From assembly GCA_030018645.1 (NCBI GenBank), contig JASEHX010000012.1, positions 1 to 21,069 on the forward strand: a DNA stretch of 21,069 nucleotides. Reading direction: 5' to 3'. Of the stretch, positions 8,486-15,189 are shown piece by piece (the first letter of the stretch is position 1; the number at the start of each line of letters is the position of its first letter). Below the pieces are notes generated by a model. It saw only the letters and a list, made by a program, of their open reading frames with translations, was not told the origin of the DNA and ran no database searches. Position numbers and translations under genes: made by a program. This stretch comes from Candidatus Margulisiibacteriota bacterium (lineage in GTDB: Bacteria > Margulisbacteria > WOR-1 > O2-12-FULL-45-9).

Positions 8486-8514
8486 TTTACATTAAATAGG
8501 TGCTTTGTTAAAAT
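8486..8514 (+). promoter_or_regulatory. Promoter upstream of the small ORF and sigma gene
   Basis: TTTACA at 8486-8491 and TAAAAT at 8509-8514 are separated by 17 bases. TG at 8506-8507 makes the -10 an extended -10 (TGTTAAAAT). It lies just past the flhA stop. The GTG at 8524 is nine bases after the -10 box, so a transcript from it would have almost no leader. It would let the sigma factor be made independently of the long flagellar transcript. Confidence 0.55.
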
Positions 8515-8523
8515 TATTTTGCT

Positions 8524-8733
8524 GTGACAGTAAGGAGAGTATCTGAAAAGGATCTGCGGGCCCGCATGGCCGCCGCCCGGGGGATTGAGGCCCCTCCCAT
8601 CGGTATTTCCCCTATCCTGCGCGCCGCCTGGGGATTTGCCAAAAAGATGGCCCATTCCTTTGCCAAGGAAACCGAAAATCCGGAAGCCAGCACAAAAGGG
8701 TTATTGAAAACGCTGGTGAGAAAATTTACCTAA
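8524..8733 (+). CDS. Small basic hypothetical protein between flhA and the sigma gene
   Basis: I do not recognise this 69-residue product. It is rich in Arg, Lys and Ala, with no membrane segment and no Cys pairs. The likely helices are at about residues 5-20 and 30-45. It starts with GTG 8524 right after a good promoter, and only three bases separate its stop from the sigma gene ATG. That arrangement suggests a partner or translational lead for the sigma factor. It does not show the FlgM anti-sigma consensus that I can see. In other bacteria flhF and flhG often occupy this interval; neither is present. It might be a non-coding 5' region instead of a gene. Confidence 0.5.
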   Translation: MTVRRVSEKDLRARMAAARGIEAPPIGISPILRAAWGFAKKMAHSFAKETENPEASTKGLLKTLVRKFT

Positions 8734-8736
8734 TAT

Positions 8737-9342
8737 ATGGTCAGCCGCAAAGAAATTGAAGACCGGATCTTATCAATAATGCGCGAGGAGTTCCTCAAGC
8801 ATTCCGACGAGACATTAGAAAAATATAAGGCGCAGATCGAATCCACCGTTAAGTGGTATGTTTCTACTCTTCCCCGCCATATCGCCGCCTCCGAAGCCAA
8901 AGATTTGGAGCAAGAGGCAAAAATTGCTTTTGTGGAATGTTTAAAAACCTGGGATCCCCGCGTCGGGGAGCTTTGGCCCTATGTATCCATGCGGCTGAAA
9001 GGATCAATGCAGGATTACCTGCGCAAGCGCGGCTCTGACCCGGTAGCCGGCCTGTATGAATGGATTACTTCCGCGGCTAATGTCTACATGGCATTCAATG
9101 ATAAGTCAGTGGTACACGAAGAAGTGGATAAACTGCTCCATGTTGATTCTGCGATTAAGATATTGGATGATAAAGAAAAGCAAGTAATTGAAGGATACTA
9201 TAAAAAGGATAAAACTTTCAAAGAAATCGGCAAAGATATTGGCCTTTCCGAATCGCAGGTCAGCCGCATCTGCAAAGAAGCCACTACTAAACTGCGCATC
9301 GCCTTGCGCAATGAAGAAAAAATGGCCGAAAAGGTTCAATAG
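8737..9342 (+). CDS. FliA-like (sigma-28 family) flagellar sigma factor, short
   Basis: This is an RNA polymerase sigma factor expected to transcribe late flagellar genes. Residues about 34-98 match sigma region 2 (LPRHIAASEAKDLEQEAKIA, FVECLKTWDP, YVSMRLKGSMQDYLRKRG). Residues about 138-190 match region 4, with a helix-turn-helix at about 160-183 (TFKEIGKDIGLSESQVSRIC). The protein is only 201 residues, against about 230-260 for typical FliA. The 35-40 residues between the two domains do not read as a normal region 3. Position at the end of the flagellar operon supports the sigma-28 role, but a different group 3 or ECF-like sigma cannot be excluded. The ATG lacks a ribosome site and lies three bases after the small ORF. 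Confidence 0.8.
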   Translation: MVSRKEIEDRILSIMREEFLKHSDETLEKYKAQIESTVKWYVSTLPRHIAASEAKDLEQEAKIAFVECLKTWDPRVGELWPYVSMRLKGSMQDYLRKRGSDPVAGLYEWITSAANVYMAFNDKSVVHEEVDKLLHVDSAIKILDDKEKQVIEGYYKKDKTFKEIGKDIGLSESQVSRICKEATTKLRIALRNEEKMAEKVQ

Positions 9343-9408
9343 TGTATAAGTATCAATATTGACATACAACAAACCGGAATCAGGCTCATAGTAGGTGCTT
9401 GGGCAATG

Positions 9409-9417
9409 TGTTAAAAT
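9409..9417 (+). promoter_or_regulatory. Extended -10 promoter of the methyltransferase gene (leaderless)
   Basis: TGTTAAAAT at 9409-9417 is identical to the extended -10 box at 8506-8514. The start codon at 9424 begins only six bases after the box, so transcription should start at or next to the ATG. There is no Shine-Dalgarno sequence. I see no convincing -35 hexamer 16-18 bases upstream. A TTGACA at 9359-9364 is too far away. Confidence 0.5.
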
Positions 9418-9423
9418 AGATTT

Positions 9424-10227
9424 ATGCATAGAAGCTTCCGCCGTCATCCTAGAAGCCAAACCAGCTGGAATAAAGTCGCTGGCTGGTATGACCAATTGGT
9501 TGGAGAAAAAGGATCAGATTATCACCAAAACGTAATTATCCCCCAATTGATTGATCTGATTAAACCGCAAAAGGGGGAAAAGATAATCGATATCGGCTGC
9601 GGACAAGGGGTGTTTTGCCGGAGGCTGGCCGAAAAGGGAATTGTAGTTACTGGGATTGATGCATCCCCTCGTTTAATAGATATTGCTAAAAAGCATAGTA
9701 ATAACCAAGCAATCAAATTTCAGGTTGCCGATGCGGCCGATTTGAAGAATATATCCAATGCCGCTTTTGACGCCGCAATTTCCATTCTCGCCCTGCAAAA
9801 CATGGAACCGCTGGAAAAAGTTATCGCCGAAATAGCGCGTGTGGTAAAACCCGGCGGCCGATTTTTTTTGGTCTTAAATCATCCCTGTTTTAGGATACCC
9901 CGCCAAAGCGGTTGGGGCTTTGATGAAAAACGCAAATTGCAGTATCGGCGGATTGATAGTTATTTATCCGAGCAAAAGATCCCGATAAAAATGCACCCGG
10001 GTGCAAAACCGGATGTCTATACCTGGTCCTTTCACCGGCCGCTTTCAGCTTACTTTAAAGTATTAACCGATAATCATCTGGTTGTTAATCAGTTGGAAGA
10101 ATGGACTTCGCACCGCACAAGCTTGCCCGGCAAAAGTAAAAAGGCCGAAGACCGGGCCAGGGATGAGATCCCTTTGTTTATAGCAATTGCAGCAATCCGC
10201 TTGCGCGTTGAAGTACAGCCATTTTAG
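9424..10227 (+). CDS. Class I SAM-dependent methyltransferase, substrate unknown
   Basis: The 267-residue protein has the Rossmann-type SAM fold. Motif I, DIGCGQG, is at 56-62, the acidic end of strand 2 is GID at 77-79, and VADAAD follows near 99-104. Post-motif elements include AISILALQNMEPLEKVIAEIARVVKPGGRF. The conserved-looking segment NHPCFRIPRQSGWGF after strand 5 and a C-terminal extension may set substrate choice. It resembles the UbiE/BioC-like Methyltransf_11 group, whose members act on small molecules or lipids; the substrate cannot be told. It sits alone between the flagellar operon and panD-hisG. Start ATG 9424 is supported by the promoter six bases upstream. Confidence 0.8.
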   Translation: MHRSFRRHPRSQTSWNKVAGWYDQLVGEKGSDYHQNVIIPQLIDLIKPQKGEKIIDIGCGQGVFCRRLAEKGIVVTGIDASPRLIDIAKKHSNNQAIKFQVADAADLKNISNAAFDAAISILALQNMEPLEKVIAEIARVVKPGGRFFLVLNHPCFRIPRQSGWGFDEKRKLQYRRIDSYLSEQKIPIKMHPGAKPDVYTWSFHRPLSAYFKVLTDNHLVVNQLEEWTSHRTSLPGKSKKAEDRARDEIPLFIAIAAIRLRVEVQPF

Positions 10228-10236
10228 TGCTAGAAT
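10208..10236 (+). promoter_or_regulatory. Promoter of panD-hisG
   Basis: TTGAAG at 10208-10213, a 17-base spacer and TAGAAT at 10231-10236 form a good housekeeping promoter. TG at 10228-10229 makes it an extended -10 (TGCTAGAAT). The -35 lies inside the end of the methyltransferase gene. Transcription would start near 10243, giving a leader of about six bases before ATG 10249. Confidence 0.6.
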
Positions 10237-10247
10237 TATTTTCTAGC
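10229..10247. repeat. Perfect 7-bp inverted repeat over the panD -10 box
   Basis: GCTAGAA (10229-10235), a five-base TTATT spacer and TTCTAGC (10241-10247) form a perfect dyad. It covers the panD -10 box and expected start site. There is no T-run after it on either strand, so it is a poor terminator. It is better read as a possible operator, or chance. Confidence 0.5.
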
Positions 10248-10248
10248 A

Positions 10249-10617
10249 ATGCTAATCTCAATCATAAAATCAAAAATTCATTTGGCCACCTTAACCGATA
10301 CCCATCTCGATTACGAAGGCAGTATCGGGGTTGACCCGGAATTATTGCAGGCCGCCGGAATTATTCCCGGCGAAAAAGTACATGTTTTAAACTACCACAA
10401 TGGCAGTCGATTAATAACTTATGCCATTGAAGGTAAAAAAGGCGAAGTTTCTTTGCGCGGTCCGGCCGCCCGGCTGGGCAAAAAAGGCGAAAAAGTGGTT
10501 ATTATCGCCTACGGATTGGTTGATCCATTAATTGAGGCCGCCATAAAACCCAAAGTTGTCCACGTGAACGATAGGAATGAGTTAAAAAGCCGTGGTAAAG
10601 GAGGAATGAATTTATGA
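10249..10617 (+). CDS. panD: Aspartate 1-decarboxylase (pyruvoyl enzyme)
   Basis: PanD converts L-aspartate to beta-alanine for pantothenate and CoA synthesis. The proenzyme cleaves itself between Gly24 and Ser25, and Ser25 becomes the pyruvoyl cofactor. The site YEGSIGVD is present at exactly those positions. The other active-site residues Arg54, Thr57 and Tyr58 are in NGSRLITYAI. The protein is 122 residues, within the family range. The start at 10249 gives the canonical numbering. It overlaps hisG by ATGA, an unusual pairing of a CoA-pathway and a histidine-pathway gene. No panB or panC is in the window. Confidence 0.96.
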   Translation: MLISIIKSKIHLATLTDTHLDYEGSIGVDPELLQAAGIIPGEKVHVLNYHNGSRLITYAIEGKKGEVSLRGPAARLGKKGEKVVIIAYGLVDPLIEAAIKPKVVHVNDRNELKSRGKGGMNL

Positions 10618-11489
10618 CAAAAAAGCTAAAAATTGGGCTTCCAAAGGGATCTTTGCAGGAGTCAACCTTTGAATTATTTAAAAAAGCCGGCTGGAACGTT
10701 AAAAGCTCTTCCCGCTCCTATTACCCGGCAGTGGATGATGATGAGCTGGAAATAATGCTCATCCGCGCACAGGAAATGGCACGCTATGTGGAAAGCAATG
10801 TTTTAGATTGCGGCTTGTCGGGCAGTGATTGGGTGCAAGAGTCCGGCTGCAGGGTCCGCACCGTGGCTGATTTGGTCTATGCCAAACAAGGTTTGCGGAA
10901 AGTTCGCTGGGTATTAGCTGTGCCGGAAGATTCAAAAATAAAAAGCGCTAAAGACCTTAAGGGTAAAAGGATTGCAACTGAACTGGTAAAAACGACCGAA
11001 AAATATTTAAAAGCCAAGAAGGTTAAAGCCAAGGTTGAGTTTTCCTGGGGAGCGACTGAAGCTAAACCGCCCGAATTAGCCGATGCTATTGTTGAACTGA
11101 CCGAAACGGGTTCATCCATAAAAGCTAACCACCTAAAAATAATTGACACGGTATTAGAATCAAACACGGTAGTAATTGCCAATCCTGCTTGTTTGGATGA
11201 CCCGTGGAAGAAAGAAAAATTAAATAACCTTATCCTTCTCCTGCAGGGAGCGCTGGTGGCCGAAACTAAGGTTGGCTTAAAAATGAATGTCCTAAAGAGC
11301 CGCCTGCGGGAAATATTAAACATCCTTCCCGCCCTGCAAACCCCCACCATTGCCGAACTTTCCAATTCAGATTGGGTAGATGTGGATACGGTAGTGGATG
11401 AAAGCGTGGTAAGAGACTTAATTCCTAAACTAAAAAGAGCGGGGGCGAAGGGAATAGTGGAGTATCCGCTGAATAAAGTTATTGCTTAG
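10614..11489 (+). CDS. hisG: ATP phosphoribosyltransferase, long form
   Basis: HisG catalyses the first step of histidine synthesis, joining ATP and PRPP. The protein has 291 residues. It starts with the family motif LKIGLPKGSLQESTFELFKKAGW and contains the substrate-domain elements DCGLSGSDWVQE and AIVELTETGSSIKANHLKII. Residues about 215-291 form the ACT-like regulatory domain (LPALQTPTIAELSNSDWVDVDTVV, LIPKLKRAGAKGIVEYPLNKVI) that binds histidine in long-form enzymes. It therefore needs no HisZ and is probably feedback-inhibited. AAAGGAGG at 10597-10604 and an ATGA overlap with panD support the start. No other his genes are nearby. Its end overlaps the convergent acyl carrier protein gene by 11 bases. 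Confidence 0.95.
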   Translation: MTKKLKIGLPKGSLQESTFELFKKAGWNVKSSSRSYYPAVDDDELEIMLIRAQEMARYVESNVLDCGLSGSDWVQESGCRVRTVADLVYAKQGLRKVRWVLAVPEDSKIKSAKDLKGKRIATELVKTTEKYLKAKKVKAKVEFSWGATEAKPPELADAIVELTETGSSIKANHLKIIDTVLESNTVVIANPACLDDPWKKEKLNNLILLLQGALVAETKVGLKMNVLKSRLREILNILPALQTPTIAELSNSDWVDVDTVVDESVVRDLIPKLKRAGAKGIVEYPLNKVIA

Positions 11490-11754
11490 CTAGTAGGCCT
11501 TGAACCAAATTAATTAAGTCCTTAACCGTTACAACGTCCTTAACCTTTTCCTCCGGCACATTGAGATTATATTTCTTATCCAGCGCGGCGAAGATTTCGA
11601 CCCCTAACAATGAATCAACCCCCAAGTCGGCAAACAAATTTGCATCCTCCCTAATCTTCTCCTCCGGCACCTTCAATATCTTTGCAACTATCATTTTGAT
11701 TTCTTTTGCCAATTGAAGATTGGAATTTGGAATTTGTGATTTGTTATTTATCAT
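11479..11754 (-). CDS. Acyl carrier protein, dedicated copy
   Basis: This is a 91-residue carrier that holds acyl chains on a phosphopantetheine arm. The modification site is Ser in GVDSLLGVEIF, preceded by ANLFADLG, and the rest follows the four-helix carrier fold. The start overlaps the upstream acyl ligase by ATGA, so the ligase probably loads this carrier. The first 14 or so residues (INNKSQIPNSNLQL) are unlike other carriers; they are encoded by a period-7 repeat at 11712-11753. A conventional carrier would begin near Met21 (MIVAKIL, about 11694), so the true start may be there. It lies outside any fatty-acid synthase cluster visible here. Confidence 0.9.
   Translation of the reverse strand: MINNKSQIPNSNLQLAKEIKMIVAKILKVPEEKIREDANLFADLGVDSLLGVEIFAALDKKYNLNVPEEKVKDVVTVKDLINLVQGLLAKQ
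11712..11753. repeat. Period-7 repeat at the 5' end of the carrier protein gene
   Basis: On the + strand, successive heptamers read ATTGGAA, TTTGGAA, TTTGTGA, TTTGTTA and TTTATCA (about 11719-11753). They share the pattern (A/T)TTTGNN seen again in murE at 16873-16905. Here the repeat is translated as the odd N-terminal leader of the carrier protein. Confidence 0.55.
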
Positions 11755-13340
11755 ATTATTCCCATCTCCTTCCTCACCAAATGTTTCTTTACTTTCAATA
11801 GCCGCGTCTTTGGCAAATCTTGCCGGCGCAAAATCACCCGGGCAATGCGCTTATATTCCGGCAAACGCAGGTTAAGACAGGCAATAGCCGTTTTAATCTC
11901 CTCCTCGTCTGCGCCTTCATTCGGGACTATCACCGCTGCTGCCTCTTCCCCTCCCCGCCGCAGTCCTTCCCTGATTTTTGCCCCCAGCACACAGGCCTCC
12001 TTAATTTGGCCGATCTTGTTGAGCAGGAGCTCCAACTCTTCCGGATAAACATTAACGCCTGATCCGGTAACAATCACATCTTTATTGCGGCCGGTGATAA
12101 ATAAATAGCCGTCTTCATCAAGATACCCAACATCACCCGTTGACAGCCAGCCCTGTTTGATGACTTCATTGGTCAAATCTTTCCGGCGGTAATAGCCCCG
12201 CATAATGTTGGGCCCGCTGGCTAATATTTCGCCAACCGGGGCAGAGCCGGCAATTTTGAGCTTTACACCTTCAATTGCCCGGCCAACCGAGCCGACTTTA
12301 TTGTGCTGCAGTGTACAGCAAGTTAAAATAGGCGATGATTCGGTTAATCCGTAGCCCTGCAGGAGGGTCAATCCTAATATATTGAATTCCTTGATGATTG
12401 ACGGATCGAGCGCCGCTCCCCCCGAAACAAAAAAGCGGATTTTTCCGCCGAATTTATTATGGACGATCGAGAACAAATATTTGCCGATATTGATCCCGAT
12501 GATAGTCAGAAACAAGTTTGAGATACCCCTCAAGATATTAAAGAGGGTATCCATATTTTTAGCTTCAACTTCGCGCATAATTCCATCAAGCAGCAGCTGA
12601 TACAGCAAGGGAACGCCGCACATAACAGTTACTCCTGTTTCCTGCATGTTGCGCAGGAGATTATAGGATTTTAAGCTTTCTGTATACGTGATGGTACAGC
12701 CCAGCGAAAAAGCCCCCAGGAAACCAGCCGTAGTTTCAAAAGTGTGATGCAGGGGCAAAACTGACAAAAAATTATCTCCCGGTCCCAAGTCAAATAATTT
12801 TCCAACCGCCGTAACATTGGACATGATATTATGGTGGGTCAGCATAACGCCCTTGGGATTGCCGGTGGTTCCGGAAGTGTAGACAATAGCGGCTAAATCA
12901 TCCGCCTCAACTTTGAAGCTGTGATCCTGGCCGTCCCTTAATTGCGGGATATATTCCATTACAATTTTTACATTATCAAAGGCCGTCCCCTTAAGATAAC
13001 CGGCTAATTTGGAGGACAGGATAATGGCTTTGGCCCCGGAATCAATAATGAAAGTAAAGATTTCGTCTTTGCTCAACATGGCGTCCAGCGGGACGGCCAC
13101 TGCTCCCATTGAACAAATCGCCAGGTAAGCGATCGGCCATTCCGGCCGGTTTTCGGAAATCAAGACCACGCGGTCGCCGTGGGCAACGCCGAATTTGACC
13201 AGTGCAGATTGGATTTTTGGGATTAATTCTGCCGTTTCTCTGAAGGTTATTCTCTGCCACCCATCCCCCACGCGCATTTGAAAAGCGGTATGCCCGCTAT
13301 ATTTTTTTACACAATCTTTAGTTAACTGCTGGATGGTCAT
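11751..13340 (-). CDS. AMP-forming acyl-CoA/acyl-ACP ligase
   Basis: The enzyme activates a carboxylic acid with ATP and passes the acyl-adenylate to a thiol. The P-loop YTSGTTGNPKG is at about residues 154-164. Motif GYGLTESSP lies in the middle, then STGDVGYLDEDGYLFITGRNKDVI, and the C-terminal catalytic lysine segment LPKTRLLKVKK (the usual glycine before Lys is replaced). The protein is 529 residues from ATG 13340; a TTG one codon earlier is possible. It resembles long-chain fatty acid ligases and the synthetase domain of Aas. The overlapping carrier protein gene suggests that the acceptor may be that carrier instead of, or as well as, CoA. A Yip1-family gene lies six bases upstream. Confidence 0.9.
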   Translation of the reverse strand: MTIQQLTKDCVKKYSGHTAFQMRVGDGWQRITFRETAELIPKIQSALVKFGVAHGDRVVLISENRPEWPIAYLAICSMGAVAVPLDAMLSKDEIFTFIIDSGAKAIILSSKLAGYLKGTAFDNVKIVMEYIPQLRDGQDHSFKVEADDLAAIVYTSGTTGNPKGVMLTHHNIMSNVTAVGKLFDLGPGDNFLSVLPLHHTFETTAGFLGAFSLGCTITYTESLKSYNLLRNMQETGVTVMCGVPLLYQLLLDGIMREVEAKNMDTLFNILRGISNLFLTIIGINIGKYLFSIVHNKFGGKIRFFVSGGAALDPSIIKEFNILGLTLLQGYGLTESSPILTCCTLQHNKVGSVGRAIEGVKLKIAGSAPVGEILASGPNIMRGYYRRKDLTNEVIKQGWLSTGDVGYLDEDGYLFITGRNKDVIVTGSGVNVYPEELELLLNKIGQIKEACVLGAKIREGLRRGGEEAAAVIVPNEGADEEEIKTAIACLNLRLPEYKRIARVILRRQDLPKTRLLKVKKHLVRKEMGII

Positions 13341-13346
13341 CAACCA

Positions 13347-13958
13347 TTACTGCGCCATCATCCGCATGTACATGGGGCCGTAGATGAGGCCAAAAGTTAT
13401 TAAATTCAACACAAATCCAATCAATATCCACGCGATAATCACTGCCAGGGCCGTCCAAAAAAGTTTCCCCGACGAAATTTCCAACAAGACCGGCAATCCA
13501 ACCACTAATAGATAACCGGCGTACAGACCAAGGATGGACAGAAAAGCAACCCCTGGGAAAAGTTGGAACACCCCAACCAGCCATAAGGGCGTCATGGAAT
13601 AAACCAACAATTTTGCGGCAGAAAAAAGATCGGCCTTAATATTGAAATAAGGAGCAAAATAAACAATTAAATGGGCCGTCAAGAAGATCGTCAACAATTG
13701 GAAAGCATACTCAAGGACACTGCCCAGTAAGGCCGAAAAAAATGGCGCGCGCATCACTTGCCCTCCCGGCAAGTGGACGCCAAACAAGGTGATGCCGATA
13801 AGACCGCAAACCACCGGGATTAATGCCAGCGGCATGGCATAATTAAGATATAACTGCTTCAAATCACCCTTTTCCTGCTTTATGCTTTCCCAAGCCATAG
13901 CCGGCTTTAAAATTAACTCTTTCGCCCTTTCTAGTATCACGTTGACATTTGGGTTCAT
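13347..13958 (-). CDS. Yip1-family membrane protein
   Basis: This is a 203-residue integral membrane protein with about five hydrophobic segments. A short cytoplasmic N-terminus carries ERAKELILKPAMAWESIKQEKGD, the typical opening of bacterial Yip1-domain (PF04893) proteins. The remainder has the family's Pro/Gly-broken helices (MPLALIPVVCGLIG, KLLVYSMTPLWLVGVF). The role of bacterial Yip1 proteins is not established. It begins at ATG 13958 with GGGAGG about six bases upstream and heads the operon with the acyl ligase and carrier protein, so a lipid or membrane role is a reasonable guess. Confidence 0.75.
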   Translation of the reverse strand: MNPNVNVILERAKELILKPAMAWESIKQEKGDLKQLYLNYAMPLALIPVVCGLIGITLFGVHLPGGQVMRAPFFSALLGSVLEYAFQLLTIFLTAHLIVYFAPYFNIKADLFSAAKLLVYSMTPLWLVGVFQLFPGVAFLSILGLYAGYLLVVGLPVLLEISSGKLFWTALAVIIAWILIGFVLNLITFGLIYGPMYMRMMAQ

Positions 13959-13987
13959 ACGGCACCTCCCTTAACTTGCTATCGCGG

Positions 13988-14017
13988 ATTGTAGCATTAT
14001 ATAACTTGCCCTGACAA
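13988..14017 (-). promoter_or_regulatory. Promoter of the Yip1-acyl ligase-carrier operon
   Basis: Read on the - strand, TTGTCA (14017-14012), an 18-base spacer and TACAAT (13993-13988) form a promoter. TGC before the hexamer makes it an extended -10 (TGCTACAAT). Transcription would start near 13981, giving a leader of about 23 bases that contains the GGGAGG ribosome site. A nearby TATAAT (14001-13996) is an alternative. It interleaves with the divergent promoter of the outer-membrane protein gene. Confidence 0.5.
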
Positions 14018-14034
14018 GCCGATTTTGCTACAAT
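14006..14034 (+). promoter_or_regulatory. Promoter of the PorV-like gene (leaderless)
   Basis: TTGCCC at 14006-14011, a 17-base spacer and TACAAT at 14029-14034 form a promoter. TG at 14026-14027 gives the extended -10 TGCTACAAT, the same nonamer as the divergent promoter. ATG 14041 begins six bases after the -10 box and has no Shine-Dalgarno sequence, so a leaderless mRNA is expected. Confidence 0.6.
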
Positions 14035-14040
14035 CAATCC

Positions 14041-15189
14041 ATGCGGCGCAAAGCGGTAATCTTTTTCCTCTCGTTATGCCTCATTTCCCCATCCTTTGCC
14101 CTTTTCGGCACTCGGCCAATGGGTATGGGCGGGGCTTTCACGGCGGTTGCTAACGACGCCAACGCTGGCTACTGGAATCCCGCTGGATTAGCATTGAACC
14201 CCGAAGTTTCCATCTCTGGATCAACTATGGCCAATAACCGCAACACTTGGGTGGGCGATAATGTTTTGTATTCTAAATTTTGCTATGAAACCGAAATGAA
14301 TCCTTTTGAATGGATTGCCGGGGTTGGGGCCGCTTCGGTGCTGGCAATGCAAAGCGCCCAATATTTGTCTGATCAAGGTGTTTTGAAGAAAGGCTGGGGC
14401 CGCGAGGGAGAAACCACTACCCGCGACCAGTCAATGGCTAGTCAAGTGAAAGGGACACAAGAAGTTGTCAGTTTAACAAAATTAGCCAAAGAAACCGCCA
14501 AAAAAGCCGTCAAATCTACTATTGTCGTCCCCAGCAATTATTATTTAGTGCCGGTCGGCAATCCTTGGTACTATCACCCCCACTATCATCCGTACTGGGA
14601 GCCGCAGCCAAAGTACACCGAAACTAAAGCCCAGTTTGCCCTGGGCGTCAGCTGGCTTAACGACTATAACCCGCCGCTTGACCAAAACAGCAACTGGTAC
14701 ACTTTTTCCTTGGCCTCCGGCTTTGAACAAAGAGTAGCCGTGGGCGGAAGCGTCAATATTTTTAATCTCAAAAAAATCAGCACGGATATTGCCGGGTTGG
14801 GCGGAGATATTGATTTGGGAGTGATTGCCAAACCAGTCGATTATATTTCATTGGGGGCGGCAGTAAAGGGAATACTAACTACCGACATCACCTGGCAAGA
14901 CGGCAGTACCACCCGTTACCAAATGCAGCCCGCTGTCGGCATTGCCATCCAGCCGCTGCCGTCTTTAACTTTGGCCGCGGATGTGCATAATCTTTTTTAT
15001 TCCAATGCTACCTGCCATTATGGAGTTGAGGCCAGCTTGATTCCCGGCATTATTGGGCGCGCCGGCTTCAATGACGGCAGTAAAACTTGCGGATTAACGC
15101 TGGCGCTGGGCCGCTTTATGCTGGATTGGGCTTATTTAGGCGGCGCTTTCAACCGCACCCAAATGATCGGCGCAACCATTCAATTATAA
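14041..15189 (+). CDS. PorV/UPF0164-family outer-membrane beta-barrel protein
   Basis: The 382-residue protein starts with a signal peptide (MRRKAVIFFLSLCLISPSFA, cut after residue 20). The mature N-terminus has the family signature RPMGMGGAFTAVANDANAGYWNPAGLA. The C-terminal half has alternating amphipathic strands and ends in a strand (MIGATIQL), as expected of a beta-barrel. Family members related to FadL act as outer-membrane transporters or, as PorV, as shuttles in type IX secretion; neither role is proven here. Residues about 100-195 form an insertion rich in Lys/Thr that ends in a His/Tyr/Trp cluster at 176-186 (H179, H181, H183). Its stop abuts the next gene's ATG. Confidence 0.75.
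   Translation: MRRKAVIFFLSLCLISPSFALFGTRPMGMGGAFTAVANDANAGYWNPAGLALNPEVSISGSTMANNRNTWVGDNVLYSKFCYETEMNPFEWIAGVGAASVLAMQSAQYLSDQGVLKKGWGREGETTTRDQSMASQVKGTQEVVSLTKLAKETAKKAVKSTIVVPSNYYLVPVGNPWYYHPHYHPYWEPQPKYTETKAQFALGVSWLNDYNPPLDQNSNWYTFSLASGFEQRVAVGGSVNIFNLKKISTDIAGLGGDIDLGVIAKPVDYISLGAAVKGILTTDITWQDGSTTRYQMQPAVGIAIQPLPSLTLAADVHNLFYSNATCHYGVEASLIPGIIGRAGFNDGSKTCGLTLALGRFMLDWAYLGGAFNRTQMIGATIQL

Noticed and set aside
8524..8733. Small ORF as FlgM anti-sigma factor
   Set aside because: The C-terminal helices and spacing typical of FlgM are not visible; only the position is suggestive.
9359..9364. Perfect TTGACA as a -35 for the methyltransferase gene
   Set aside because: No -10-like hexamer lies 16-19 bases downstream, and the box used (9412) is far too distant.
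10229..10247. Rho-independent terminator after the methyltransferase gene
   Set aside because: The stem is only 7 bp, AT-rich and without a following T-run on either strand; it overlaps a promoter instead.
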